A stretch of 47,095 nucleotides of DNA from positions 1 to 47,095 of the forward strand of contig NZ_LWSK01000040.1 in the NCBI RefSeq assembly GCF_001642955.1, given 5' to 3'. This document shows positions 25,910 through 35,107 of this stretch, one piece after another; the stretch's first letter is position 1; each line of letters opens with the position of its first letter. A program made the translations under genes and the position numbers. The stretch comes from Rubripirellula obstinata (lineage in GTDB: Bacteria > Planctomycetota > Planctomycetia > Pirellulales > Pirellulaceae). The notes under the pieces are model-generated. The model saw only the letters and a list, made by a program, of their open reading frames with translations, searched no databases and was not told the origin of the DNA.

Positions 25910-26995
25910 ATGGCAGAGTACAACAACATACTAGATATCCATGACAATAAGCCCTCAGGCGGATCAATTTATTGTTTTCTGGCGGCTGTTTTTGGATTCG
26001 TGATAGCATCTGCATCGATCAACGCTTTCGTTACAAAGCCGTTTTGGAATCCACTGATCCCTGTTCTATCAGACCGCATCGCAGATTACCGAAAAAACTC
26101 AGAGCATATTGACGTCGTCGCGATCGGTTCCAGTCATGTGTACTATGGTTTTCATGAAGATACTTTTGACCAGGAGCTCGTTCGCAAACGTGCAAAGCCG
26201 ACACGTGGCTCGTTTAATTTTGGTATTGAAGCGTTGTCAATCGCTGAGCGAAAGTCAGTGGTTGAATTGATCTGCAAAGAACCGCCCAAACACCTGAAGT
26301 GTATATTACTGGAGCCAGAAATCCGCATGATATCTCGTGCAAAGGATTTGTGGACGCGACGGTCTCGCTTCTTCTTCACAGCAGATAATGTCGTCGAATT
26401 AGCGAAAACTAAACTCATCTCTAATCGCCCCATCGGCAAACGCTTTGCAGCAAGTTTAATTCCGATCATTGGAACACTACTGAATCAAGCTAACTTGGGC
26501 GTCATTCCGGATATCGTTTATCCTACCGTCCTGCGTCCCGCTAAAATTGATCTTGCAGCTAAGGAAGCTAGGCCATCTCGATGGCTTGGGCAAAAACGGT
26601 ATGAGGCAGCCGGCATTGTTATCACAGCGAAGCTGGCTGAGATTGACAGCTTTTTTGCAGACGGCTTTGCCTCCCCAGACGCATTTACGGAGTTCGAGTT
26701 TGCGACGATTGCCCGTGATCTAAAGAACCTTAAGTCACTTCGGGTGCCAGTCGCCTTGGTATTTCCCCCAACGACAGAAGGGCCTTTAGAAGATATGGCA
26801 ATTCGCGATTACGCTTCTAAGCTAGGGCATGGTTGGATCATTTCATGCATGCCGGACAACACCGCTTGGAAACTCTTCGATAATACTGAGTGTTGGTATG
26901 ATGCCACTCACTTAAACGAAAAGGGCGCACGTCTGTTTTCTAAATTACTGGCGGACGAAGTCGCGAGCCAATTGGCTTTGCAAAAATCTGAATAA
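25910..26995 (+). CDS. SGNH-hydrolase-like partner of MBOAT acyltransferase (AlgJ/AlgX/DltD-like)
   Basis: A protein of about 361 residues: one N-terminal membrane helix (about 20-42, CFLAAVFGFVIASASINAF), then a periplasmic domain. The SGNH block I appears as DVVAIGSSHVYYGFH with Ser74 (ATG numbering). The C-terminal block V is WYDATHLNEKGARLF with Asp331 and His334. Such proteins accept acyl groups delivered by an MBOAT protein and pass them to a polysaccharide. ATG 25910 is preferred to TTG 25898. The stop TAA shares one base with the ATG of the MBOAT gene, a strong sign that the two act together. Confidence 0.83.
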   Translation: MAEYNNILDIHDNKPSGGSIYCFLAAVFGFVIASASINAFVTKPFWNPLIPVLSDRIADYRKNSEHIDVVAIGSSHVYYGFHEDTFDQELVRKRAKPTRGSFNFGIEALSIAERKSVVELICKEPPKHLKCILLEPEIRMISRAKDLWTRRSRFFFTADNVVELAKTKLISNRPIGKRFAASLIPIIGTLLNQANLGVIPDIVYPTVLRPAKIDLAAKEARPSRWLGQKRYEAAGIVITAKLAEIDSFFADGFASPDAFTEFEFATIARDLKNLKSLRVPVALVFPPTTEGPLEDMAIRDYASKLGHGWIISCMPDNTAWKLFDNTECWYDATHLNEKGARLFSKLLADEVASQLALQKSE

Positions 26996-28446
26996 TGCTA
27001 TTTACTGACCTTGCGTATTTTTTCTTTTTTCCAATGGCGTTTTTCGTGCATTGGACACTGCCTAAGCAGAGCCTACGGAAACTCTGGCTGCTTTCCCTAA
27101 GCTACATCTTCTATGCAGCTTGGGACTGGCGTTTTCTATCTCTTATTATCCTCTCAACGGCTTTCGATTTCGTGGCTGGAAGACAGATATACCAATCAGA
27201 GAAAGAGAGTCGACGCCGAAACTGGTTTCTTGGGAGCCTGTTTCTCAATCTCGGAATGCTTGCGATTTTCAAGTACTTCAACTTTTTCGTCGACAGTTTA
27301 AACCAGTTGTTTATTTCCTTTGGTTCTGAATCAAGCATTTCTAATTTAAATATTATTCTTCCAGTTGGAATCAGCTTCTATACTTTTCAGACACTTAGCT
27401 ACACGATCGATATCTATCGACGACAACTTAGGCCAACGAAGAGTTTGCTGGATTTTTCCCTTTTTGTTGCCTTTTTCCCACAGCTAGTTGCTGGGCCTAT
27501 CGTCAGAGCGATTGACTTTCTAAAGCAGCTTGATTCTCCGCGTTGCTGGAATTCAATTGACGTAAGAGGATGCTTGGTGCTCTTCGCTTCAGGATTTTTT
27601 AAGAAGGCTTGCGTATCTGATAATCTTTCCCCTTATATCGATGCTTTTTACCAATCGCCTACAGGTTATGATGTTTTCAGCACTTATTTGATGGTCGTTG
27701 CTTACTCGATTCAGATCTATTGCGATTTTTCGGCATACACTGAGATGGCAATTGCCTCTGCCGGTTTGCTTGGCTATCGCTTGTGCAACAACTTCAATTT
27801 TCCTTACTTCGCTACGAATATTGGTGATTTTTGGCGGCGTTGGCACATCAGTCTGTCGACATGGTTGCGTGATTACCTTTTCATTACGCTTGGAGGCAGT
27901 CGTGGGACACGTTGGCTATCGTACCGCAACTTAATGCTCACAATGTTGCTAGGCGGCCTTTGGCATGGTGCGTCGTGGAATTTTGTTCTTTGGGGTGGAT
28001 TACATGGCTTCGCACTGATTGCCTTACGCGTATGGACTGAGATGCGTTCCTCTGCAAGTAAGAAGGGGAGCAATGAAACGTTGACTTCAACACCGTCCAA
28101 GTGGATGGCTGCAAACGGCCAGCTTTTGACATTCATGTTGGTATGCCTTGCATGGATTCCCTTTAGAGCCAGCAGTTTTGCTGACACGATGGTCGTGCTT
28201 GGAAACTTGATCGGACATACATCACCTTCTTCAGTCACTATTGCAGGAGAACGCACCTTCATTCTTGTTGTTGCATTATCGTGCTTGATGCTCTGCCACC
28301 GTCATAACTATGTGTCGAACGAAAAACGAAAAGTCTGGCGAAACTTGCCTCCGTTTGCATTCGCTTTATTGTACGGATTCCTGTGGAGTTTTCTGCTAGC
28401 ATCGCGTTCGATGCAATCAACACCCTTTATTTACTTCCAGTTCTAA
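26995..28446 (+). CDS. MBOAT O-acyltransferase (AlgI-like)
   Basis: A 483-residue polytopic protein of the AlgI/DltB MBOAT family. Diagnostic stretches are YTFQTLSYTIDIYRR, FFPQLVAGPIVRA, IQIYCDFSAYTEMAI and FPYFATNIGDFWRRWHISLS (His284), then LLGGLWHGASWNFVLWGGLH with the catalytic His324. It carries acyl (probably acetyl) groups across the inner membrane for transfer to the glycan by the SGNH protein encoded just upstream (1-nt overlap). Length is normal for the family. Acetyl as the acyl group is inferred from AlgI. The pair adds O-acylation to the list of modifications encoded here. Confidence 0.92.
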   Translation: MLFTDLAYFFFFPMAFFVHWTLPKQSLRKLWLLSLSYIFYAAWDWRFLSLIILSTAFDFVAGRQIYQSEKESRRRNWFLGSLFLNLGMLAIFKYFNFFVDSLNQLFISFGSESSISNLNIILPVGISFYTFQTLSYTIDIYRRQLRPTKSLLDFSLFVAFFPQLVAGPIVRAIDFLKQLDSPRCWNSIDVRGCLVLFASGFFKKACVSDNLSPYIDAFYQSPTGYDVFSTYLMVVAYSIQIYCDFSAYTEMAIASAGLLGYRLCNNFNFPYFATNIGDFWRRWHISLSTWLRDYLFITLGGSRGTRWLSYRNLMLTMLLGGLWHGASWNFVLWGGLHGFALIALRVWTEMRSSASKKGSNETLTSTPSKWMAANGQLLTFMLVCLAWIPFRASSFADTMVVLGNLIGHTSPSSVTIAGERTFILVVALSCLMLCHRHNYVSNEKRKVWRNLPPFAFALLYGFLWSFLLASRSMQSTPFIYFQF

Positions 28447-28479
28447 TTTGAACCGAATCATCGTGGTATAACTAAAATT

Positions 28480-29628
28480 GTGATAAAAAAAGTCGCATTT
28501 GTCGAAAATACTGTTCCGCAGTACCGACAAAATTACTGGGAAAGACTCGGTCGTGCATCTGGGTACGAATTCACAGTCTTTTTAAATGAACCGAGAAAAA
28601 CGGATTCTATTCCGCGAATAACGCCGGTGCAGGGAGTTCGGTTTGCTCCTGTTCGATCTTTGGGCAGCGAGCATTTCCTTACGTTTCAGTGTCTTCCCAT
28701 GCGTCGCCTTCTAAGTGACTATGATTGCGTAGTTTTCTACAGCAACCCTCGCTACCTTTCGACGGTAATGGCCGCATCCCTTCGTGAAGCGATGGGACGA
28801 CTCACGGTGCTTCGAAATCACTTCAAAACGGCTGGGGCTTCGAGGCTAACAGAAAAGATTCGGCTACGATGGTCAAAGCGTTTTAAGAACCACTTGGTCT
28901 ATATGCCACTTGAGATCGATGAAATGCGAGCCAGCGGATTTTGCAACCACAACCTCGCGGCCTGGGGCAACGGACTAGACTCAGATCGTATTCTTGAAGC
29001 GCGTGCCAAGTGGAGTTCAGAGAAACTGTATCGATGGCAGGTAGATCGCGGGTTAAACTCGCGGCCGAGCCTCCTCGCGGTTGGTCGGCACATTGCAAAG
29101 AATCAATACGAATTGCTATTCGAGCTTATCTCTGCAATGGAAGTGGACGCCCGTCCCAATCTTATTCTTATCGGTTCTGGCCCTTTGACTGATCAATATC
29201 GGTCTTGCATTGAAGAACTGGAACTGGATGATCAGGTTTCGCTCCCAGGGGAGATCTACGATGAAGAGGAACTTGCCCCCTATTTTCTATCTGCGGATTT
29301 ACTAGTTCATCCTGGTGCAATTGGGTTAACTGCCATCCATGCATTGAACTATGGCCTGCCTGTCGTAACTCACTCTTCCCGCACAATGCAGATGCCAGAG
29401 TTCACCAGTTTAAAAGATGGTGTTAACTCGTTTTTGTTTCCAGCAAACGGCGGAATTGAGGAGTTGCGAGCTGCCGTAGAGCGAGGTCTTACGGTCGTTG
29501 CAAACCATTCCTATGATGATCGAAAACAGAGTCGAAACGAAATCAGCAAAGAAGTTGCAGCGAACTTCAGCACGGAAGCCATGGCCAACAGGACCCTACT
29601 CATGCTTGATCAGTTGCTAGCCCGATGA
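28480..29628 (+). CDS. glycosyltransferase family 4
   Basis: A 382-residue GT-B protein. The N-terminal half starts KKVAFVENTVPQYRQNYWER. The C-terminal half shows LLAVGRHIAKNQYELLFELI, NLILIGSGPLTDQY, QVSLPGEIYDEEELAPYF, then ADLLVHPGAIGLTAIHALNY followed by GLPVV, where the usual E-x7-E glutamates are partly replaced. It starts with GTG 28480 after a 33-bp gap and ends in a 4-nt ATGA overlap with the next GT4 gene, so the two glycosyltransferases are co-translated. Donor sugar unknown. Confidence 0.87.
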   Translation: MIKKVAFVENTVPQYRQNYWERLGRASGYEFTVFLNEPRKTDSIPRITPVQGVRFAPVRSLGSEHFLTFQCLPMRRLLSDYDCVVFYSNPRYLSTVMAASLREAMGRLTVLRNHFKTAGASRLTEKIRLRWSKRFKNHLVYMPLEIDEMRASGFCNHNLAAWGNGLDSDRILEARAKWSSEKLYRWQVDRGLNSRPSLLAVGRHIAKNQYELLFELISAMEVDARPNLILIGSGPLTDQYRSCIEELELDDQVSLPGEIYDEEELAPYFLSADLLVHPGAIGLTAIHALNYGLPVVTHSSRTMQMPEFTSLKDGVNSFLFPANGGIEELRAAVERGLTVVANHSYDDRKQSRNEISKEVAANFSTEAMANRTLLMLDQLLAR

Positions 29629-30818
29629 GCGTGAATAACCAACCATCTGTGCTAAATCCGAAAGTTTCCAAGTATCTCCTGGTAGGCCCAAGGTGCCTCG
29701 CGTTCCCGACCGGCGTTTCAATCGCATTTGGCTGTTTGACCGAGCACTTGTCGAACAAACGATACTGTAAGACAACGGTAGTTGACACCAATCTCGAATC
29801 TTCAGTTGCTAAAACCGGAACGCTGCAACTCAATAAACTTTTGTTTTTGCTAAGGCAAATCACCTTTGCGTGGTGGTCACTTCCAGGTAAGCACCTCGTC
29901 TATATCGTTATCTCCAGCAGTTTCCTGGGGTTCCTCAAAGACGCTTTCCTGATTTGGCCAGCCGTTTTGCTGGGCAAACCGTGTGTCTTGCATTTACATG
30001 GCGGTGGTTACGCTGGCTTTTACGGCAACGCTGGGAAGTTACAGCGTTTTTGTATTCGCCATACCCTTCGGCGTGCCAGCGGAGTTATTGTTCTGGGAGA
30101 GCTGCTGCGGGAGCAGTTTTCGTTCTTAAAAGATAGTGACAAAATCATTGTGATCCCAAACGGTGTACACGACGTCTCTAGTTCAAACGCGAGAACTCTT
30201 GATGGTCCGTTTCGTTTTGTATTTCTCTCAAACTTGATGGTATCGAAAGGCTATCTAGAAGCCGCAAAAGCAATCAAGAGCCTGTTACTAGAGGGACTCG
30301 ACGTCGAGCTTCACCTCTGCGGGAAATTCCTTTACTCAGCTTGTGAGGGAGCACCCAGCGATTCACAGACTGCTCGTGAAGAATTTGAGCGTATGCTCGA
30401 TGATCCTACGCTTCGAGGCCGAATCGTCCATCATGGCATCGTGATGATGCAAGAAAAGGACGACATTCTCGCAAGCAGCCACTGCCTACTTCTCCCGACC
30501 CAATACCCGGGCGAAGGTCAACCCCTTTGTATTCTAGAGGCAATGGCGAGCGGTTTACCGGTCATTGCCAATGTTCATGCGGGCATTCCTGACATGATCG
30601 CTGACGGCAAGACAGGCTTCTTGGTAGCGAAAAACCAAGACGACAATCTTACCCACGCGATGCGGAAGATCGCATGCATGGGAACCGCGGAATTTGAGTC
30701 GCTATGCCATAACGCGCGGGATGCTTACGAGCGTCAGTATACGCTCGGACTCCACTTGCAGCGCATGGACAATTGTCTTTCCTCGATGAGCAATATCAAG
30801 GAAAGCGTCAGCCCATGA
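29625..30818 (+). CDS. glycosyltransferase family 4
   Basis: A 397-residue retaining GT-B enzyme. A hydrophobic stretch precedes PCVLHLHGGGYAGFYG. The donor-binding half has IIVIPNGVHD, FRFVFLSNLMVSKGYLEAAK, VELHLCGKF and GEGQPLCILEAMASGLPVIA, the classical GT4 motif with Glu at the start of QPLCILE. It is typical of capsule and exopolysaccharide mannosyl- or glucosyl-type transferases. The start ATG overlaps the preceding stop (ATGA). Donor sugar unknown. Confidence 0.9.
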   Translation: MSVNNQPSVLNPKVSKYLLVGPRCLAFPTGVSIAFGCLTEHLSNKRYCKTTVVDTNLESSVAKTGTLQLNKLLFLLRQITFAWWSLPGKHLVYIVISSSFLGFLKDAFLIWPAVLLGKPCVLHLHGGGYAGFYGNAGKLQRFCIRHTLRRASGVIVLGELLREQFSFLKDSDKIIVIPNGVHDVSSSNARTLDGPFRFVFLSNLMVSKGYLEAAKAIKSLLLEGLDVELHLCGKFLYSACEGAPSDSQTAREEFERMLDDPTLRGRIVHHGIVMMQEKDDILASSHCLLLPTQYPGEGQPLCILEAMASGLPVIANVHAGIPDMIADGKTGFLVAKNQDDNLTHAMRKIACMGTAEFESLCHNARDAYERQYTLGLHLQRMDNCLSSMSNIKESVSP

Positions 30819-30861
30819 GCCCGTTCATGCAATTCAATCGCGGATCGAATTGGAAGCCTCT

Positions 30862-31614
30862 ATGAAGATATCCGTCGTCACCGCCGTCTACAATCGAGAA
30901 CGAACCATTGGCGACACGTTTGATAGTGTCGCGAAACAGCACCATACCGACATTGAGCATATCGTGGTGGATGGCATGTCAAGCGATCGGACTGGTGATG
31001 TCATTGCAGCCAATTCGGATCGAATCGCGATATCCGTTCGAGAACCCGACGATGGAATTTACGATGCAATGAACAAGGGGATTAGGGTAGCTACTGGTGA
31101 TGTCGTTGGTTTCTTGCATGCAGATGACATGCTAGCTTCCCCAACTGCATTGGCATCCGTTGCGGACAAGTTTTCGAGTGGAAATTTTGATGCGATTTAC
31201 GCCGATTTGGAATACGTTCAAGGAAAGAATACGGACCAAGTTGTCCGTTATTGGCAATCTGGCGAATATGATCACCAAAGAATGAGGTGGGGATGGATGC
31301 CGCCTCATACAACGGTTTTTGTTCGGCGAACCGTGTACGAACGCCTGGGGGGATACTTGACTGAATTTGGTTCGGCAGCAGACTATGAATGCATGGTTCG
31401 TCTAATGTTTCGGCACAAGATTCAAGTGGGCTATATTCCGGAGGTTACGGTCAAAATGCGAGTAGGTGGCAAAAGTAACGCGTCGCTGAGAAACAGGCTC
31501 ATTGCCAATCAATTGGATCGGCAAGCTTGGCGAGTCAACGGGCTGAGGCCGCCAATGTTTCTTCGTATCTCCAAACCGCTCCAAAAACTCCCACAGTATT
31601 GGAAACGAAGATGA
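30862..31614 (+). CDS. glycosyltransferase family 2 (WcaA/colanic-acid-like)
   Basis: With ATG 30862 the protein has 250 residues (TTG 30850 would add four). The motifs are a textbook small GT2: KISVVTAVYNRERTIGDTFD, IEHIVVDGMSSDRTGDVI, EPDDGIYDAMNKGIRVATGD, then VVGFLHADDML containing the DxD-type acidic pair. WGWMPPHTTVFVRRTVYERL and ADYECMVRLMF complete it. The ADDM and PHTTVFVRR combination is common in enzymes of colanic-acid and other exopolysaccharide loci. It is the last glycosyltransferase before the dehydrogenase gene. Confidence 0.9.
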   Translation: MKISVVTAVYNRERTIGDTFDSVAKQHHTDIEHIVVDGMSSDRTGDVIAANSDRIAISVREPDDGIYDAMNKGIRVATGDVVGFLHADDMLASPTALASVADKFSSGNFDAIYADLEYVQGKNTDQVVRYWQSGEYDHQRMRWGWMPPHTTVFVRRTVYERLGGYLTEFGSAADYECMVRLMFRHKIQVGYIPEVTVKMRVGGKSNASLRNRLIANQLDRQAWRVNGLRPPMFLRISKPLQKLPQYWKRR

Positions 31615-31662
31615 TAGACGGATCTTGTTTTTCAAGAAAACAGTAACATTTGGAGCACTTAA

Positions 31663-33006
31663 TTGAGTTCGTCAGACACATTGGCAGCACTTTCCCAGCG
31701 GATATCAAGTGGCGCTGCAAAAATTGGCATCGTGGGGCTTGGGTATGTGGGGCTGCCGCTGATTAGTGCTTTTACTAACGCGGGGTTTGGTTGCATTGGG
31801 TTTGATGTTGATAAGAAAAAGATCGATGCGCTGGCGAAGGGGCAAAGTTATATCAAGCATATCGAAGGGACGACGATCGCTGGGTGGCTGGAAAAAAAGA
31901 TGCTTGAACCAACCGCGGATATGTCAAGGCTCTGTGACGCCGATGTCATTCTGATCTGCGTGCCCACGCCGCTGACGGGAACGCGTGATCCCGACTTGAA
32001 GTATGTCACCGGAACCGCCAAAGCCATCGCCAAGGTGCTGCGGCCTGGTCAGTTGATCGTGCTAGAAAGTACGACCTATCCGACAACCACTCGCGATGTG
32101 ATGCTGCCAATCTTGGAAAAGAATCCGGCGGGTTTGAAAGCTGGCGTGGATTTCTTTGTCGCTTATAGTCCCGAACGAGAGGATCCAGGGAATGTGGACT
32201 TTACCGCTGCCGGGATCCCAAAAGTGGTCGGTGGCTGCGATGAAGCTTCGACGCGTTTGGCGTGCCAGTTGTACGAGAAAGCGATCGTCAAAGTTGTGCC
32301 AGTTTCCAGCGCGGAGATCGCGGAAGCTTGCAAGATTCTGGAGAACACTTACCGCAGCGTGAATATCGCCTTGGTCAACGAACTGAAGACACTGTTTGAC
32401 CGGATGGGGATTGATATCTGGGAAGTGGTGGATGCGGCGAAGACTAAGCCGTTTGGGTTTCAGGCGTTTTATCCTGGTCCGGGTTTAGGCGGACATTGCA
32501 TTCCGATTGATCCATTTTATCTGTCGTGGCTCGCGCGCCGCGAAGGCATGACTACACGATTCATTGAATTGGCCGGTGAAGTCAACACCCGGATGCCCGA
32601 GTACGTGATCACTCGACTCAGTGAAGCTCTGAACCAAAAGGGCAAACCGATCAAAGGTAGCCGCATTCTGATTTTGGGGATGGCCTACAAGAAGGACGTG
32701 GATGATTCGCGGGAAAGCCCATCGTTTGAATTGATGGACATGTTGCTCGATCGCGGCGGCGACGTTTCCTACAACGATCCCTACATCCCTGAACTGCCGG
32801 CCAAACGTCGGTATCAAAATCTGCCATCGCTGGCCAGCGCACCGCTAACGGCCGAATACCTGCGAGCGATGGACTGCGTCCTGATCGCCACCAACCACAG
32901 CGATTATGACTACGATTTCGTCGTCAAACATTCGTCGCTGGTCATCGACACTCGCAATGCAACGTCAGGTGTGACCGAGGGTCGAGAGAAGATCGTTAAG
33001 GCGTAG
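31663..33006 (+). CDS. UDP-sugar 6-dehydrogenase (UDP-GlcNAc/UDP-Glc dehydrogenase family)
   Basis: A 447-residue NAD-dependent dehydrogenase that oxidises C6 of a UDP-sugar to the uronic acid. The dinucleotide site is GIVGLGYVGLPL (Gly24, Gly26, Gly29). VAYSPEREDPGN and GGHCIPIDPFYLSW with catalytic Cys279 follow, then LGMAYKKDVDDSRESPS in the C-terminal UDP-binding domain. The SPEREDPGN form is typical of the UDP-N-acetylhexosamine branch (WbpA-like) rather than plain UDP-glucose dehydrogenases, but substrate should stay open. It starts with TTG 31663; GGAG at 31652-31655 is 7 nt upstream. It closes the cluster and supplies an acidic sugar, perhaps with the epimerase at 9586. Confidence 0.92.
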   Translation: MSSSDTLAALSQRISSGAAKIGIVGLGYVGLPLISAFTNAGFGCIGFDVDKKKIDALAKGQSYIKHIEGTTIAGWLEKKMLEPTADMSRLCDADVILICVPTPLTGTRDPDLKYVTGTAKAIAKVLRPGQLIVLESTTYPTTTRDVMLPILEKNPAGLKAGVDFFVAYSPEREDPGNVDFTAAGIPKVVGGCDEASTRLACQLYEKAIVKVVPVSSAEIAEACKILENTYRSVNIALVNELKTLFDRMGIDIWEVVDAAKTKPFGFQAFYPGPGLGGHCIPIDPFYLSWLARREGMTTRFIELAGEVNTRMPEYVITRLSEALNQKGKPIKGSRILILGMAYKKDVDDSRESPSFELMDMLLDRGGDVSYNDPYIPELPAKRRYQNLPSLASAPLTAEYLRAMDCVLIATNHSDYDYDFVVKHSSLVIDTRNATSGVTEGREKIVKA

Positions 33007-33038
33007 AAAGTTTGTTCGCAATTTTGGGCAAAACGATG

Positions 33039-33575
33039 GAGGGGCAAAACGATTGTAGACTCAGGTTAGTGGCCTTCGGATAACGTCGTGAGATATCTGA
33101 GATATCGAGGGTCGATCAACGAAATTCTGTTTAACTCAACGACCGCGCACCATCGTTTTGCCCCCTCATCGTTTTGCCAGATTCCTGACGCTATGCACAA
33201 CGTCGCCATTTTCAAACTAACAAGTTTTCAAACCTATTTTTCAGACAGGACTATTCCAAGTCAGCGAGACTAGGAAATTTGGCAAGAACATCGGGGGCAA
33301 GACCATGTTGCACTGCCAATCCACTGCCGGCTTCATCAAGGGAAAATCACCTTTTGAAGCTGGCATTTTTTGTGAGCCGCTGGCGGTAACGCCTCGGGCA
33401 TTTACGTCAGCCCGGCTACCGCAGTGTTGATACGGAGGCCCGGCCGCTTACGCGATCACGGCTCACGAACCGGTTTGAAAAACTGACTTCCCTCAAATCT
33501 GAATCCTTGCGTCCTTGCACCCCCGCGCCCCCGTGTCTCCGCGCCCCCGTGTCTCTGCGTCTCTGCGTCAATTTT
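33039..33575 (+). repeat. ~0.5-kb direct repeat flanking the Uma2 gene, left copy
   Basis: From GAGGGGCAAAACGATT to CTGCGTCAATTT this segment matches 34284-34793 with scattered substitutions. It contains a family B palindrome with a long loop (33028-33180). It also holds an inner element bounded by GTGAGCCG (about 33371) and CGGCTCAC (about 33468), and a CTTGCGTCC...CTCTGCGTC tract. No gene is seen in it. Confidence 0.8.
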
Positions 33576-33678
33576 CTTCTCTCCCCTCGGCTTTCTCTGT
33601 TATCATTCAATCTTGGTTTTCAGTCATTCTTTTCACCCTCGAGCGTTCTCAGTGTCCGCACAAATTGAATCTGAATCG

Positions 33679-34245
33679 ATGTCTTCGCAACCGGCGTTTC
33701 CCGTCCGGCACTTTTCTGTCGAAGAGTATCACCGACTAGCTGAGGTGGGTGTTCTGACCGAGGCAGATCGCGTCGAATTACTAGAGGGAGTGATTTCGCC
33801 CAAGATGGTTCATTCTCCAATTCATGATGCAACCGTTTCGATCATTGAGCAGTTGCTTCGCCCGTTTTTGTTGCCGCAGTGGTTTCTCCGTATTCAGAGT
33901 TCGATCACACTTCAATCAAGTGAACCCGAACCGGATATCGCTGTTGTCAAAGGACCACCCCAGCAATATGCGTCGCGTCACCCTGGCGGATCCGACATTG
34001 CACTTGCCATTGAGGTCGCCGAGACGTCACTGCTGCGTGACCAAGCAAAGGCGACAACGTACTCGGGTGGCAGAATTGGCTGCTATTGGATTGTTGACCT
34101 ACGAAACCGAGTGATCGAGGTACATGATGGTATCGAAAATGATGCCTACAGTCAGTGTCGCCGCTTCCAAGTCAAAGAATCAATCAAGGGCGGCATCGCG
34201 TTTGAAGGCGGCACCGAATTTTCCGTAAGTGATTTGTTCTTGTAG
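33679..34245 (+). CDS. Uma2-family (DUF820) PD-(D/E)xK-fold protein
   Basis: A 188-residue protein with the usual Uma2 order. RHFSVEEYHRLAEVGVL and DRVELLEGVISPKMVHSPIH come first. EPEPDIAVV follows, with Asp86 as the PD-type acidic residue, then ALAIEVAETSLLRDQAKA with Glu112 and Lys124 of the (D/E)xK part, and GCYWIVDLRNRVIEV. Uma2 proteins adopt a restriction-endonuclease-like fold and are strongly expanded in cyanobacteria and planctomycetes; their role is mostly unknown. The start is ATG 33679; GTG 33652 would also be possible. The gene sits alone between two 0.5-kb direct repeats, as if carried in as a cassette. Confidence 0.85.
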   Translation: MSSQPAFPVRHFSVEEYHRLAEVGVLTEADRVELLEGVISPKMVHSPIHDATVSIIEQLLRPFLLPQWFLRIQSSITLQSSEPEPDIAVVKGPPQQYASRHPGGSDIALAIEVAETSLLRDQAKATTYSGGRIGCYWIVDLRNRVIEVHDGIENDAYSQCRRFQVKESIKGGIAFEGGTEFSVSDLFL

Positions 34246-34283
34246 CGTTTAGATCCTCTTGCTTCGCTTGAAGATCACAAGGT

Positions 34284-34793
34284 GAGGGGCAAAACGATTT
34301 TAGACTCCGGTTAGTGGCCTTCGGACAACGTTGTGGGATGTCTGAGATGCCGAGGGCCGATCAACAGAAATTCTGTTTAACTCAACGACCGCGCACCATC
34401 GTTTTGCCCCCTCATCGTTTTGCCAGATTCCTGACGCTATGCACAACGTCACCATTTTCAAACTAACAAGTTTTCAAACCTATTTTTCAGACAAGACTAT
34501 TTCAAGTCAGCGAGACTAGGAAATTTGGTAAGAACATCGGGGGCAAGACCATGTTGCGCTGCCAATCCACTGCCGGCTTCATCAAGGGAAAATCACCTTT
34601 TGAAGCTGGCATTTTTTGTGAGCCGCTGGCGGTAACGCCTCGGGCATTTACGTCAGCCCGGCTACCGCAGTGTTGATACGGAGGCCCGGCCGCTTACGCG
34701 ATCACGGCTCACGAACCGGTTTGAAAAATTGACTTCCCCTCAAATCTGAATCCTTGCGTCCTTGCGCCCCCCGCGTCTCTGCGTCAATTTCCC
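34284..34793 (+). repeat. ~0.5-kb direct repeat flanking the Uma2 gene, right copy
   Basis: Matches 33039-33575 over most of its length, including the family B palindrome, the GTGAGCCG/CGGCTCAC element and the CTTGCGTCC tract. The left copy carries an extra CGCGCCCCCGTGTCTC stretch near its end. A third, partial fragment follows at 34843-34875 (half of family B). Confidence 0.8.
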
Positions 34794-35107
34794 TTCCAAA
34801 GTAGTTTCAGTGTCCACGCAAAGTGAATACAAATCGACCGCGCACCATCGTTTTGCCCCCTCATCGTTTTGCCAATCTCTTCACAACATGCACGAGTGTT
34901 TAACGAGTTCGAGCTTGATTGGGGCGTCTGGTCGATTCACGGCATAGATTTCTTAGACAAGTCCCTCGAAAAGAGGACCAGAACTAGAGGAATATGCTGC
35001 TCGCTTTGACCACGGAGCGTGGTCTTACCACCGATGGTTTTGCCAATCCACTGCCGGCCTCCGCTTCCGAGCCTGACGACTGGCGATTGAGTGACTAAGA
35101 TTTGGGG
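34794..35107. repeat. repeat remnants upstream of the exosortase
   Basis: About 310 bp without a gene. It holds a half family B palindrome (34843-34875) and TTGCCAATCCACTGCCGGC (about 35040), which also occurs inside both 0.5-kb repeats. A short inverted repeat CCACGGAGCGTGG is seen near 35012. A promoter for the exosortase must lie here or further upstream, but none is clear. Confidence 0.5.
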
